64,000 nt of DNA from Nostoc cf. commune SO-36 (GTDB lineage Bacteria; Cyanobacteriota; Cyanobacteriia; Cyanobacteriales; Nostocaceae). The DNA lies in contig NZ_AP025732.1 of NCBI RefSeq assembly GCF_023734775.1, positions 4,160,501 through 4,224,500 on the forward strand. Direction: 5' to 3'. A program made the translations under genes and the position numbers. Positions 35,787 to 44,310 of the stretch are shown one piece after another. Numbering within the stretch: position 1 is the stretch's first letter; the number at the start of each line of letters is the position of its first letter. Under the pieces are notes generated by a model. The model searched no databases, was not told the DNA's origin, and was given only the letters and a program-made list of their open reading frames with translations.

Positions 35787-36820
35787 CACTCTCAGGTCTA
35801 AAGACACTGAGATTCTTGGATCTAAGACATAACTTGCTCATGCAGGCTTTCACCAAAATGAGTAGCGGTTTCATCTCCCCAAGCGTTGCTTGCATCAAGT
35901 GCAAAGGTTCCGGTATGCCCTACCGTACCCAATCCTCGACTAAGGATATTTCTAGCTGCGTTTTCATCCCTATCCATCACGCATCCACAACTACAAACGT
36001 GTGTTCTCGTTGATAGGGTTTTCTTGACAATTTCACCACAGCTAGAGCATTCCTGGCTACTGTATTGCGGATTAACCGCAACTGTTACGCGCTTGAATAC
36101 TTTCCCGAAGTACTCAATCCATACACGGAACTGATACCAAGAAGCATCGTTAATAGACTTAGCAAGACAATGATTTTTCACCATGTTTTTAATCCTCAAA
36201 TCTGTGCGCTAAGAGCGCCCCGCTTCGCTAACATAGGCTATCAAGTCGTTAGACTGAATTACGCACCGTGCTAATTTCACAGCATGGTCTTTACGTTGCC
36301 TACTTATTTTGAGGTGGCGATTACCTAAAATCTGTCTTGCCTTGCTAAGATTGTTTGAACCTTTTACTTTTCTCGAAACCCTACGTTGTGAACGCTTGAG
36401 AACTTTTTCACCAATACGAAGAAACTTAGGGTTTTCAACCATCATTCCATCAGAGTCGGTGTAGTATTCCTTCAGACCGACATCTAACCCTACTGTTTTA
36501 CCAGTAGGTTCTATATTCTCAGAACGGTCTGCATCAATACAAAATTGAACATACACACCATCTGCACGTTTTACCAATCTTACCCGTTTAATTTGGTTAA
36601 TTTGGTAGAAGTGCAAGTCACGAGTGCCTTTGAGTTTTAAACGACCAATACCTTTCTTGTCAGTAAAAGTTATTGATTTACGATTATCTGCAAGCTTCCA
36701 TCCTGATGTTTTGTATTCAACCGAACGGCAATCTTTTTGAAACTGGGGAAATCCCTTTAAGCCTGGAAAATTAAGCAATATATTTGCATAGAAAAAGAGA
36801 ATTAATGCAAAACTTCCCAA
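35783..36820 (-). mobile_element. tnpB: Truncated IS605-type tnpB element with an internal stop
   Basis: The left end is intact: ttgac at 35783 and the palindrome ctcag-gtctaaagac-actgag. tnpB is read on the minus strand as two pieces in the same frame (36209-36820 and 35822-36199). The first begins mid-protein (FPGLKGFPQFQKDC) and lacks about 100 N-terminal residues. Then come the RuvC Asp (VGLDVGLKEYYT) and LIAYV, followed by a TAG. The second has DLRIKNMVKNH, the zinc ribbon CSSCG...CSCGC and DRDENAARNIL. The right end is missing where it meets eboD. A 30-bp repeat (36203-36232) supplies the stop codon. Non-functional. Confidence 0.8.
36203..36232. repeat. Small palindromic repeat inserted in tnpB
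   Basis: gcgctaagagcgccccgctt sits between the codons for LIAY and DLRIKN, where other TnpB proteins have one Glu. It adds a net 27 bp in frame but brings an in-frame TAG. Its style (gcgct/cttcgctaac) matches the other short repeats of this genome. Confidence 0.6.
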
Positions 36821-37239
36821 TCTTGCAGCATTAAAATAGCATCTTTATACAAAGACAAATCCACTTGGTTAACTTCTATTCCCTCTCCGATTCCTTGTAG
36901 AAGAGTGATTGTCAATTTTCCTCCCAAGTGTTCACGGAACTCGGTAAGCCCCCGAAATATACAATGCGGATGGTCTAGTTGATCTAATTGTTCTGTTAAT
37001 GCCGATACATACAAGCTAAAGCCTAATTTGTTAAGCGTACTTAAAACCCTTTGCCATTCTGATTGCAACAGTTGCCCTGTTAAATATGAATAGGTGGTAT
37101 CTAAAGCAATGCCGATCGCTACAGCTTCACCGTGACGTAAACTGTAATTAGTTAATTGCTCTAGTTTGTGAGCAGCCCAGTGTCCAAAATCCAAATGGGC
37201 GCGATGAACCCATTTCAAAAGGGTCGCCGCTACCAGCAA
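36802..37239 (-). CDS. eboD: EboD-like sugar-phosphate cyclase, C-terminal part
   Basis: This fragment continues EboD after a one-base shift. It holds the second half of the dehydroquinate-synthase-type fold, with the metal-binding His residues in LDFGHWAAHKLEQ (corrected frame) and YSLRHGEAVAIGIAL. It runs to the natural end VLH. Directly after the stop, the DNA becomes the truncated tnpB element, so eboD lost its original downstream sequence but not its coding end. Confidence 0.82.
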   Translation of the reverse strand: MLVAATLLKWVHRAHLDFGHWAAHKLEQLTNYSLRHGEAVAIGIALDTTYSYLTGQLLQSEWQRVLSTLNKLGFSLYVSALTEQLDQLDHPHCIFRGLTEFREHLGGKLTITLLQGIGEGIEVNQVDLSLYKDAILMLQDWEVLH

Positions 37240-38005
37240 TATGCTCTAAGTGCAACTGCGAACAGCGATAGATTAGCCGTTCCATTATGCCCATATCTCG
37301 ATTAGCCAATTTATCGGCATTAGTCATAATAAAATCGAAGAAATCTGCATCTTTAATCAGCGCTACTTTCACAGCTTCTGCAATACCCGATCGCCAATCT
37401 CGATCATTAAGGCTAGTAAGAAAATCAAAATCATTCAAGACCGCATAAGGTGGCATGAATGTACCCAAAAAGTTTTTCTTTCCGAAGGCATTGATTCCGT
37501 TCTTTACCCCTACACCCGAATCATTTTGCCCTAATACTGTTGTCGGTACTCGTAGTAGCCGAATTCCTCGGTGAGCCGTTGTTGCTGCGTATCCTGCCAT
37601 ATCTAAGACGGCTCCACCTCCAATTGCTAAGACGTAGGAGTGACGGCACAATCCAGCTATATTAATCTGCTGATGAATTTGTTCTATAAATCTAGAATCG
37701 TTCTTGACTGCTTCTCCACCCGGAACTACTATTGGCTCACCGCTAAATGTTAGTATATCTTCATAACGCTGGGCATAGGCTGATAATTTTTTTAGCAACC
37801 CATCCTGATACTGTAAAAATCCTTCATCTACCACTACTAGCACTTGCTTTGGTGTTGTTTCTCCATCTGCGGCAATCATTTGTGCAAGTAATGGATTATC
37901 TAACTGAAATAGACCTTTAGTAAAGTGAACATCATAATTGAAGGTTACGCGGACACATTGGTTAATTGGTTGCAGATTAAGAGCGGTTTTTTGTTGAATA
38001 GCCAT
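37148..38005 (-). CDS. eboD: EboD-like 3-dehydroquinate synthase family protein, N-terminal part
   Basis: A member of the sugar-phosphate cyclase family (dehydroquinate synthase, 2-epi-5-epi-valiolone synthase and relatives), which cyclise sugar phosphates using NAD and a metal. NAD-binding and core motifs are visible: VLAIGGGAVLDMAGYAA, RVPTTVLGQNDSGVGVKNG and the metal ligand in GIAEAVKVALIKDAD. The context next to eboA-eboB-eboC-eboE identifies it as the eboD member of the ebo cluster, whose exact reaction is unknown. An extra T near 37196 (ccatttgg) shifts the frame; the full gene spans 36802-38005, about 400 residues. It is transcribed divergently from eboA. Confidence 0.85.
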   Translation of the reverse strand: MAIQQKTALNLQPINQCVRVTFNYDVHFTKGLFQLDNPLLAQMIAADGETTPKQVLVVVDEGFLQYQDGLLKKLSAYAQRYEDILTFSGEPIVVPGGEAVKNDSRFIEQIHQQINIAGLCRHSYVLAIGGGAVLDMAGYAATTAHRGIRLLRVPTTVLGQNDSGVGVKNGINAFGKKNFLGTFMPPYAVLNDFDFLTSLNDRDWRSGIAEAVKVALIKDADFFDFIMTNADKLANRDMGIMERLIYRCSQLHLEHIAGSGDPFEMGSSRPFGFWTLGCSQTRAIN

Positions 38006-38437
38006 TTGATTATTGTTATTTAAGTAAGTGTAAATAGATAGATTGCTGCAATTACAATTTACAGCAAAATAAATATAATAGAACCATTTATCATTTCAAT
38101 ATTAAAATGATTTACTAGTCAAATATAGCTATTAAAGCAATCATAAATTTGACGTGTCTTCACCTATTAGATCAAGTTAAAAGCAACATTGATTTACCAC
38201 TTTTATTGATGCTTAACCTTTATATCTTAAGGTTGTTAATGGATATTATTATATAAAGATTCTAAATTTTTTCCGTAAGATAATTGTAGAATTTACCTAA
38301 CCAAAATGGTATCTTTACAATATCTTATTGAAAGTCAGGAGATTTCTATAGATTCAGTGAAGTTAGGATCTAAGTAGTATATTATTTAACTGCTTCAAAC
38401 CCAAAGTATCAAGTTTAGTGGTAGATTTTATACTTGG
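38006..38437. other. Divergent eboD/eboA intergenic region
   Basis: About 430-470 bp of AT-rich DNA between two divergent ebo transcripts. Both promoters should lie here, but I could not recognise a regulator site. No gene was seen. Confidence 0.4.
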
Positions 38438-38476
38438 TTGTCACAAAGAAGTTGGGCAACTTCTCCTGAATTTATC

Positions 38477-39358
38477 ATGAGTAAAGTAAACAAGTTACTG
38501 CATCACTGGCTGTTAAAGTCTGTTTCAGACAAAGCTTTTGCTTGGCTGGAACAGAAGCAGACACAGATTGCTAGCGGCGCTCCTGAACGAGTGTTTTTTA
38601 CAGCTTTTAGTGCTGTACCGCGTTATCTAGGTAAAGAGGATTTACAGCTGACATTTCAGGACTTGGAAGCAGCACAGGATGTGATTCCTGGCTGGTATCC
38701 TGGTCATTGGAGTGTCGATCAAGCAGGTCGCACACTCTTGCTTTTAGCTTTGCCCCACGATGATACTGAGGGTTATGTGCGATCGCTCGATCAAGTCTTC
38801 TCCACTGCCGATATGGGGGAGTTAGTTGCCCTTTATCAAAGTTTGCCGTTACTACCACATCCAGAGTTACATCGTCATCGTACTGCTGAGGGAATTCGCA
38901 GCAATATGAGTAATGTATTCCAAGCAATAGCATTACGTAATCCTTACCCAGCGAATTATTTAGATAATGCTGCTTGGAATCAGATGGTGCTGAAGGCTGT
39001 GTTTGTCGGCAGTCCATTGCATCTAATTTGGGGTTTAGATCAACGTGCTAACCCAGAATTGGCGAGGATGTTGGCAGACTATGCCCATGAACGCTGGGCA
39101 GCGAAACGTTCAGTTACGCCAGAACTTTGGCGACCTGTAGGGCGGTTTGCCGATGGCACAATCATCACAGATTTGGAAAAGGTACTGGCTGATGGGGATA
39201 TAGACGAGCAAAAAGCAGCAGCGTTAGCTTGTGCCGAGTCACCTTTACCTCAAGCGCAAGAATTACTATCCCGTTACCCAGATTTACAGTCATCCATTCA
39301 ACAAGGTAATCTGACTTGGAGCAGTTTTAGCCGCGAACGCTTTTCAGTTTACAAATGA
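38477..39358 (+). CDS. eboA: EboA-domain protein
   Basis: A soluble alpha-helical protein of about 293 residues from ATG 38477 (MSKVNKLLHHWLLKSVSDKA). A TTG at 38438 would add 13 residues without better support. It is recognised as EboA by sequence style (SAVPRYLGKEDLQLT, GWYPGHWSVDQAGRTLLLL, MSNVFQAIALRNPYP) and by the following eboB-, eboC- and eboE-like genes. The ebo cluster occurs in diverse bacteria, some plastids and cyanobacteria. In Nostoc punctiforme it is linked to transport of a scytonemin precursor to the periplasm. The biochemical role of EboA is unknown. It is the first gene of a four-gene plus-strand run. Confidence 0.82.
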   Translation: MSKVNKLLHHWLLKSVSDKAFAWLEQKQTQIASGAPERVFFTAFSAVPRYLGKEDLQLTFQDLEAAQDVIPGWYPGHWSVDQAGRTLLLLALPHDDTEGYVRSLDQVFSTADMGELVALYQSLPLLPHPELHRHRTAEGIRSNMSNVFQAIALRNPYPANYLDNAAWNQMVLKAVFVGSPLHLIWGLDQRANPELARMLADYAHERWAAKRSVTPELWRPVGRFADGTIITDLEKVLADGDIDEQKAAALACAESPLPQAQELLSRYPDLQSSIQQGNLTWSSFSRERFSVYK

Positions 39359-39371
39359 AAAGGAGTGAAGA

Positions 39372-39480
39372 AGGGAATAGGTTACAGGTTACAGGGTACA
39401 AATTATTTCTTATCACCTGTCACCTGTCACCTTTCCCCTATCACCTGTCACCTGTCACCTTTCCCCTAATCCCAATGCCC
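39372..39480. repeat. Tandem cacctgt/cctttcccc repeat between eboA and eboB
   Basis: aggttacaggttacagggta is followed by two near-identical units of about 28 bp built from cacctgtcacctgtcacctt and tcccct. The two halves are partly complementary. This is a Nostoc-type short tandem repeat in an operon spacer. Confidence 0.65.
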
Positions 39481-39493
39481 AATCATTAAAACC

Positions 39494-40402
39494 ATGATGT
39501 TTATAGATCCTCACATTCACATGTGTTCGCGTACTACTTACGATTACTTAGTAATGCGGGAATATGGTATTGTCGCCGTCATTGAACCAGCCTTTTGGTT
39601 AGGACAACCCCGAACCAATGCTGGCTCATTTAAAGACTACTTCAGTAGTCTTGTAGGCTGGGAACGGTTTCGTGCTAGTCAGTTTGGCATCCAACACTAC
39701 TGCACAATCGGCCTAAATCCGAAAGAAGCTAATAATGAGGCACTAGCAACTGAAGTGATGGAACTCCTACCACTTTATGCCTGTAAAGAAGGAGTTGTTG
39801 CCATTGGCGAAATTGGCTATGACGATATGACAGAAGCAGAAGATAAGTACTTTTGTCAACAGTTAGAATTAGCCAAAGAACTCGATATGTTAGTACTAAT
39901 TCATACTCCCCACCGCAATAAAAAGACGGGTGCTAGCCGGAGTATGGATCGCTGTATTGAATATGGCTTAGATCCCTCACAAGTAGTTATTGATCATAAC
40001 AACGAAGAAACCGTTGAAGAAGTATTAGGACGCGGTTTTTGGGCAGCTTTTACAATTTACCCACAAACGAAAATGGGTAACGCCAGGATGGTAGAAGTTG
40101 TCCGCAAATATGGAAGCGATCGCATCATCGTAGATAGTAGCGCTGATTGGGGTATTAGCGATCCTTTGGCAGTACCAAAAACGGCTCAATTGATGTTAGA
40201 TAGGGGCATTCCTGAAGAACATATCCGAGCAGTTTGTTATGAAAATGCCCTAGCTGCTTACAGTCAAACTGGGCAGATGCAAGCATCAGATTGGCTCAAT
40301 CCCCAATCTGTTGATCAGCGTCAGTTGTTTAATGGCAATTCTGTGTTGCGCGGACAAGAACCAGGAATCAAATCAGTTTCAGATTATGTGTTGATTGAAT
40401 AG
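39494..40402 (+). CDS. eboB: EboB-like TatD-family metal-dependent hydrolase
   Basis: A 302-residue TIM-barrel amidohydrolase related to TatD nucleases. Metal ligands appear as FIDPHIHMCSR (His-x-His), VAIGEIGYDDM (Glu), MLVLIHTPHRNK (His), QVVIDHNNEET (His) and IIVDSSADWGI (Asp). As EboB it probably hydrolyses a small metabolite intermediate of the ebo pathway rather than DNA; this is inference from context. The start may be ATG 39494 or 39497. It follows eboA by 135 bp, occupied by a tandem repeat. Confidence 0.85.
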   Translation: MMFIDPHIHMCSRTTYDYLVMREYGIVAVIEPAFWLGQPRTNAGSFKDYFSSLVGWERFRASQFGIQHYCTIGLNPKEANNEALATEVMELLPLYACKEGVVAIGEIGYDDMTEAEDKYFCQQLELAKELDMLVLIHTPHRNKKTGASRSMDRCIEYGLDPSQVVIDHNNEETVEEVLGRGFWAAFTIYPQTKMGNARMVEVVRKYGSDRIIVDSSADWGISDPLAVPKTAQLMLDRGIPEEHIRAVCYENALAAYSQTGQMQASDWLNPQSVDQRQLFNGNSVLRGQEPGIKSVSDYVLIE

Positions 40403-40414
40403 AAAATTGGCGAG

Positions 40415-40434
40415 AGACGCGATTAATCGCGTCT
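40415..40434. repeat. Perfect 20-bp palindrome after eboB
   Basis: agacgcgattaatcgcgtct reads the same on both strands. It is related to the palindrome at 1397-1418, so it is a dispersed repeat. It could form a hairpin between eboB and eboC. Confidence 0.55.
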
Positions 40435-40553
40435 GTACTGATCTTGCTGTGAGGGTAGCCGAACGGGTGTGAGGAAGAAAAATTGCATAAATATCTGATT
40501 CATTTTAATATGCGGTTTATTTTGATAAATTACTAGATAGCGAGGCAGATTAA

Positions 40554-41486
40554 GTGAATGTTGCAAGCTTAAATTTTCAAAGCTGGCGGGGTTATCTAGA
40601 ATTGATGCGTCCTGCTAATATTGTTACTGCTTGGGCGGATATTCTTGTTGGTTTTGCTGCTTCTGGCTCTGGGATTATTTTTACCAAATTAATCAATGAA
40701 GAAGCAAGTTTTGTCATACTAATTCCATTAGCTTGGTTATTATTGGCTACAACTGGTTTATACGGCGGCGGTATAGTTTTTAACGATGTTTTTGATGCGG
40801 AATTAGATGCCAAAGAACGACCAAATAGAGCAATTCCTAGTGGTCGCGTGTCTATTCAAAATGCTGCTTTATTAGGAAGTATACTGTTTGCGTTCGGGAT
40901 TATAGCTGCTTTTCAAGTATCATTGGTGAGTGGTGCGATCGCTATATTTATCACTCTTTCATCCCTATTATATGACTCACTCGCTAAACATCATCCTTTT
41001 TTCGGCCCTTTAAATATGGGTTTGTGTCGTGGCAGTAACTTATTATTAGGCGTGAGTGCTGTACCCACAATAATCGGAGAACGTTGGTATTTAGCACTGA
41101 TTCCTGTTCTTTACATTGCTGCTATTACCGCAATTAGCCAAGGTGAAGTTCACGGAGGTAAGAAGATTACGGGAGTATTAGCACTACTGCTAATTGCAAT
41201 AGTTTTAACGGCTGTTTTAGCTTTAGGACTATTAGAAGATTATACAGCGATCGCAGCACTACCATTTGCTGTTGTATTAGCTATCAGAGTCTTGCCTAAT
41301 TTCATCAAATCGGCGCGTGAACCAGTCGCCGAAAATATCCGAAATGCCGTAAAAATAGGCGTTTTATCTCTAATTGTGTTAGATGCAACCATTGCCTCTG
41401 GTTTTGCTGGTTCATCTTACGGTTTGTTAGTTCTAATTTTGCTACCGTTTTCGATTAAGTTAGCAAAAATATTTGCTGTTACTTAA
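40554..41486 (+). CDS. eboC: EboC-like UbiA-family prenyltransferase
   Basis: A 310-residue membrane prenyltransferase with about eight hydrophobic segments. The diphosphate/magnesium site is GIVFNDVFDAELDAKERPNR, the first Asp-rich motif. A second, weaker site is LLYDSLAKHHPFFG. Family enzymes join an isoprenoid chain to an aromatic or other acceptor in the membrane. In the ebo context the acceptor is not known. A GTG start at 40554 follows GCGAGG at good distance; a nearby ATG at 40558 is out of frame. Spacing to eboB is 151 bp. Confidence 0.87.
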   Translation: MNVASLNFQSWRGYLELMRPANIVTAWADILVGFAASGSGIIFTKLINEEASFVILIPLAWLLLATTGLYGGGIVFNDVFDAELDAKERPNRAIPSGRVSIQNAALLGSILFAFGIIAAFQVSLVSGAIAIFITLSSLLYDSLAKHHPFFGPLNMGLCRGSNLLLGVSAVPTIIGERWYLALIPVLYIAAITAISQGEVHGGKKITGVLALLLIAIVLTAVLALGLLEDYTAIAALPFAVVLAIRVLPNFIKSAREPVAENIRNAVKIGVLSLIVLDATIASGFAGSSYGLLVLILLPFSIKLAKIFAVT

Positions 41487-41525
41487 ATTTGAATGCACAC
41501 ACCCAGTAATACCATGAATCGGTTG

Positions 41526-41551
41526 TATGGGCGCATAGATGTGCGCCCATA
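41526..41551. repeat. Hairpin tatgggcgca...tgcgcccata after eboC
   Basis: Perfect 10-bp arms with a 6-bp loop follow eboC. There is no T-tract, so it is more likely a processing or attenuating stem, or a dispersed repeat, than a simple terminator. Confidence 0.5.
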
Positions 41552-41610
41552 ACAATGAGTATTTAGTAGGTATTTCTGAAATCCTATAAGCCAAAGGGTA
41601 AAGCTATAAA

Positions 41611-42078
41611 ATGAAAATTACAAAAAGCAATAATCACTTAACTTATTGTAGCAATATTCATCCTGGTGAAAGCTGGCCAGAGGTTTTCACCAATTTAGAA
41701 AAATATGTTCTCAATCTCAAATCACGTTTATCGCCAACAGCACCTTTTGGTATTGGTTTAAGATTAGCAGATGCAGCTGCCAAAGAACTGTTACAAAATA
41801 ATAACTTGGCTCAATTCCAAGCGTGGCTGACTCAAGAGAATTTATACGTTTTTACCTTAAATGGATTTCCTTATGGTGGATTCCATCGACAGGTGGTAAA
41901 AGACCAAGTTTATGCACCAGATTGGTCTACACAAGAACGGGTAAACTATACATTAAACTTGGCACAAATTTTAGCTACTCTTTTACCAGAAGGACTTGAC
42001 GGCGGAATTTCTACACTACCATTATCTTATAAAACCTTGGTGGAAAAAAGACCAAACAGCTTTCGAGGCAGTTATTAA
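41611..42078 (+). CDS. eboE: EboE-like protein (xylose-isomerase-like TIM barrel), N-terminal part
   Basis: This is the front of a sugar-isomerase-like barrel protein, the fourth plus-strand ebo gene. [20 protein letters not shown] starts at ATG 41611. [19 protein letters not shown] and [12 protein letters not shown] follow. The frame breaks near 42031, where aaaacc has one A too many; corrected, it reads [20 protein letters not shown] and joins the next fragment. The full gene is 41611-42835, about 408 residues. EboE is annotated in other genomes as a metabolite-traffic protein; its reaction is unknown. Confidence 0.82.
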   Translation: MKITKSNNHLTYCSNIHPGESWPEVFTNLEKYVLNLKSRLSPTAPFGIGLRLADAAAKELLQNNNLAQFQAWLTQENLYVFTLNGFPYGGFHRQVVKDQVYAPDWSTQERVNYTLNLAQILATLLPEGLDGGISTLPLSYKTLVEKRPNSFRGSY

Positions 42079-42835
42079 AAATAGTTGTTTGAACATAGTA
42101 TCAGTTGTTGTAGAAATGATTCGTATCTACGAAGAAACAGGAAGGATATTACATATTGATTTAGAACCTGAGCCTGATGGTTTAATTGAAAATACCTCCG
42201 AAGTAATTGACTTTTATCAAAATTGGTTGTTGCCAATTGGCGGTAACTACTTATCAAAAAAATTAAATATTGAGCATAGTTTAGCAGAAACTAAATTACT
42301 AGAACACGTTCGAATTTGTTATGACACCTGTCATTTCTCAGTTGAATATGAGGAACCACAATCTGTATTTGCGCGTTTGCAATCGGCAGGAATTAAGATT
42401 GGTAAGATTCAAATTAGTGCCGCAATTAAAGTAAAAATTCCTGTGGATATTGAGAAGCGTAGTTTGATAGTTGAGCGGTTACGTCCATTTGCTGAATCTA
42501 CTTATCTTCACCAAGTAATAGAACGTCGTACTGATGGTACACTTCATCACTATCCTGACTTAATAACTGCGTTACCACATTTAGAGCAATCTTTAGCTGA
42601 AGAATGGCGTACTCACTTCCATGTGCCAATTTTTATTCATGATTATCAAATTTTACAATCAACCCAAGATGACATTGTTACTGTTTTGCATTTACTTCAG
42701 ACAAACAATGCTTGCTCACATTTAGAAATTGAAACTTACACTTGGGATGTATTGCCATCAGAAATGAAAATAGATTTACTTACTTCTATTCAGCGTGAGT
42801 ATGAATGGGTATTAAAAATAATTCGTAATTCGTAA
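41996..42835 (+). CDS. eboE: EboE-like protein, C-terminal part
   Basis: This fragment continues EboE after the shift (true start of frame near 42031, [20 protein letters not shown]). Likely metal-site residues occur in [41 protein letters not shown] and FIHDYQILQ, as in xylose-isomerase-like barrels. The next cluster gene of other genomes, the phosphatase-like eboF, does not follow here; an unrelated ABC permease does. Confidence 0.82.
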   Translation: MTAEFLHYHYLIKPWWKKDQTAFEAVIKNSCLNIVSVVVEMIRIYEETGRILHIDLEPEPDGLIENTSEVIDFYQNWLLPIGGNYLSKKLNIEHSLAETKLLEHVRICYDTCHFSVEYEEPQSVFARLQSAGIKIGKIQISAAIKVKIPVDIEKRSLIVERLRPFAESTYLHQVIERRTDGTLHHYPDLITALPHLEQSLAEEWRTHFHVPIFIHDYQILQSTQDDIVTVLHLLQTNNACSHLEIETYTWDVLPSEMKIDLLTSIQREYEWVLKIIRNS

Positions 42836-43216
42836 TTAAGATTTGAATTGGATTTTTGAGTTTAAATCTGTAGAGATGCGTTATGGTGCAATACGGTTCA
42901 GTTAAGGTTAAAACTCTTTGCTAAAGTCAGTTTTTTTACGAACCACAGAAAATGACAGAAGTAATTAGAACCGGCAGGGCTAGCGCGTCTCAAAAGCTAT
43001 TGACAAAGGGACTTGTTAGATAAGCAGTCGTTGTAGGAAAAAAGTGGTCTATCCGAGGTAGGGTAAGATTTAATACATCTAGGTGCGAGTTCAAAGTAAT
43101 GCCAAGAGGATTTGAGAACAAGAAAAGCAAAACCAAAGCACCTTGTACACCCAGCATAGATAGCAAAGACATTACCACTAAGTTTCAGGAATACTTCACA
43201 CAAATAAAAGACCCCA
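42836..43216. other. Spacer before the ABC permease, with possible transposase remnant
   Basis: No intact gene. From about 43099 the plus strand reads MPRGFENKKSKT, then SIDSKDITTKFQEYF and TQIKDP. This resembles the N-terminus of ISAs1/H-repeat-type transposases and runs up to the permease start. It may be a decayed insertion-sequence end. Confidence 0.35.
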
Positions 43217-44146
43217 ATGAATCAATTAACACCTAAAAATTGGATATTTATCAAACACCGGCTGACCCCTTATTTATTTTTACTACCTGCTTTAGTTCTT
43301 TTGGGGTTAACAGTCTTTTGGCCTGCGCTGCAAGCATTTTACCTCAGTTTTACTAGCTATGAAGATATTGCCCAGCCGCCACAATGGATAGGTTTTGCCA
43401 ACTTCCTCAAGCTTTGGAAGGATGCAATTTTTTGGAAAACCTTAGAAAACACTTTTTTATATCTTGTGGGTGTAGTACCAATTTTAGTAATTGCTCCCCT
43501 AATGTTGGCAATTTTGGTAAATCAGAAACTGCGGGGGATGAATTGGTTTAGGGCAGCTTACTACACTCCAGTGGTAATTTCAATGGTGGTTGCGGGAATA
43601 GCTTGGAAATGGCTGTATGCAGAAAACGGATTACTTAATCAATTATTTAAAGCTTTAGGTATTTTTCCAGAAGGTATTCCTTGGCTAACTAGCCCAACAA
43701 AAATTTTTGGCATTATACCAATTTCTCTTGCCAGCGTCATGGCTGTCACCGTGTGGAAGGGACTAGGCTACTACATGGTGATTTATTTAGCAGGGCTACA
43801 ATCAATTCCTGCTGATGTGTACGAAGCCGCAGCCATTGATGGCTCTGATGGTATCAGCAAACATTGGGATATTACTATACCTTTGATGAAGCCATATTTA
43901 GCACTAGTGGCGGTAATATCGGCTATTTCTGCCACCAAAGTATTTGAAGAAGTATACATTATGACCCAAGGAGGCCCACTTAGTAGCTCGAAAACGATTG
44001 TATATTATTTATATGAGCAAGCCTTCACCAACTTGGAAATTAGCTATGCTTGCACGATTGGGCTAGTGCTGTTTTTGATAATTTTAGGCTTGTCAATTTT
44101 GCGATTAGTTATTAATTCGCAGGGAGATGATAATATTACAATTTAA
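43217..44146 (+). CDS. Sugar ABC transporter permease (MalF/UgpA type)
   Basis: A 309-residue inner-membrane permease with six hydrophobic segments. The cytoplasmic EAA loop that docks the ATPase reads ADVYEAAAIDGSDGISKHWD, matching carbohydrate importers of the MalF/UgpA class. It would form a heterodimer with a MalG-type partner and work with a binding protein and an ATPase, none of which are adjacent. Such scattered sugar transporters are usual in cyanobacteria. The ribosome site is poor (aaagacccca before ATG 43217). The substrate is unknown. Confidence 0.87.
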   Translation: MNQLTPKNWIFIKHRLTPYLFLLPALVLLGLTVFWPALQAFYLSFTSYEDIAQPPQWIGFANFLKLWKDAIFWKTLENTFLYLVGVVPILVIAPLMLAILVNQKLRGMNWFRAAYYTPVVISMVVAGIAWKWLYAENGLLNQLFKALGIFPEGIPWLTSPTKIFGIIPISLASVMAVTVWKGLGYYMVIYLAGLQSIPADVYEAAAIDGSDGISKHWDITIPLMKPYLALVAVISAISATKVFEEVYIMTQGGPLSSSKTIVYYLYEQAFTNLEISYACTIGLVLFLIILGLSILRLVINSQGDDNITI

Positions 44147-44310
44147 TATTACCCAATTTAAATAATTAAATGTAGGTAGAAAAATCATTCCTTCTATTGA
44201 AAAGCAAGTAAAAAAGGGAACAGACAGTAAATAAATTTTGGATAATCAAAAGGCGATACCTAGTTTGGACTGTGCCTTCGTACTTTCAGCATACCTCAGT
44301 TATTTTGCTT

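Noticed and set aside
42990..43203. Two overlapping minus-strand frames before the ABC permease
   Set aside because: Better explained as shadows of a decayed plus-strand fragment; no ribosome site or motifs.
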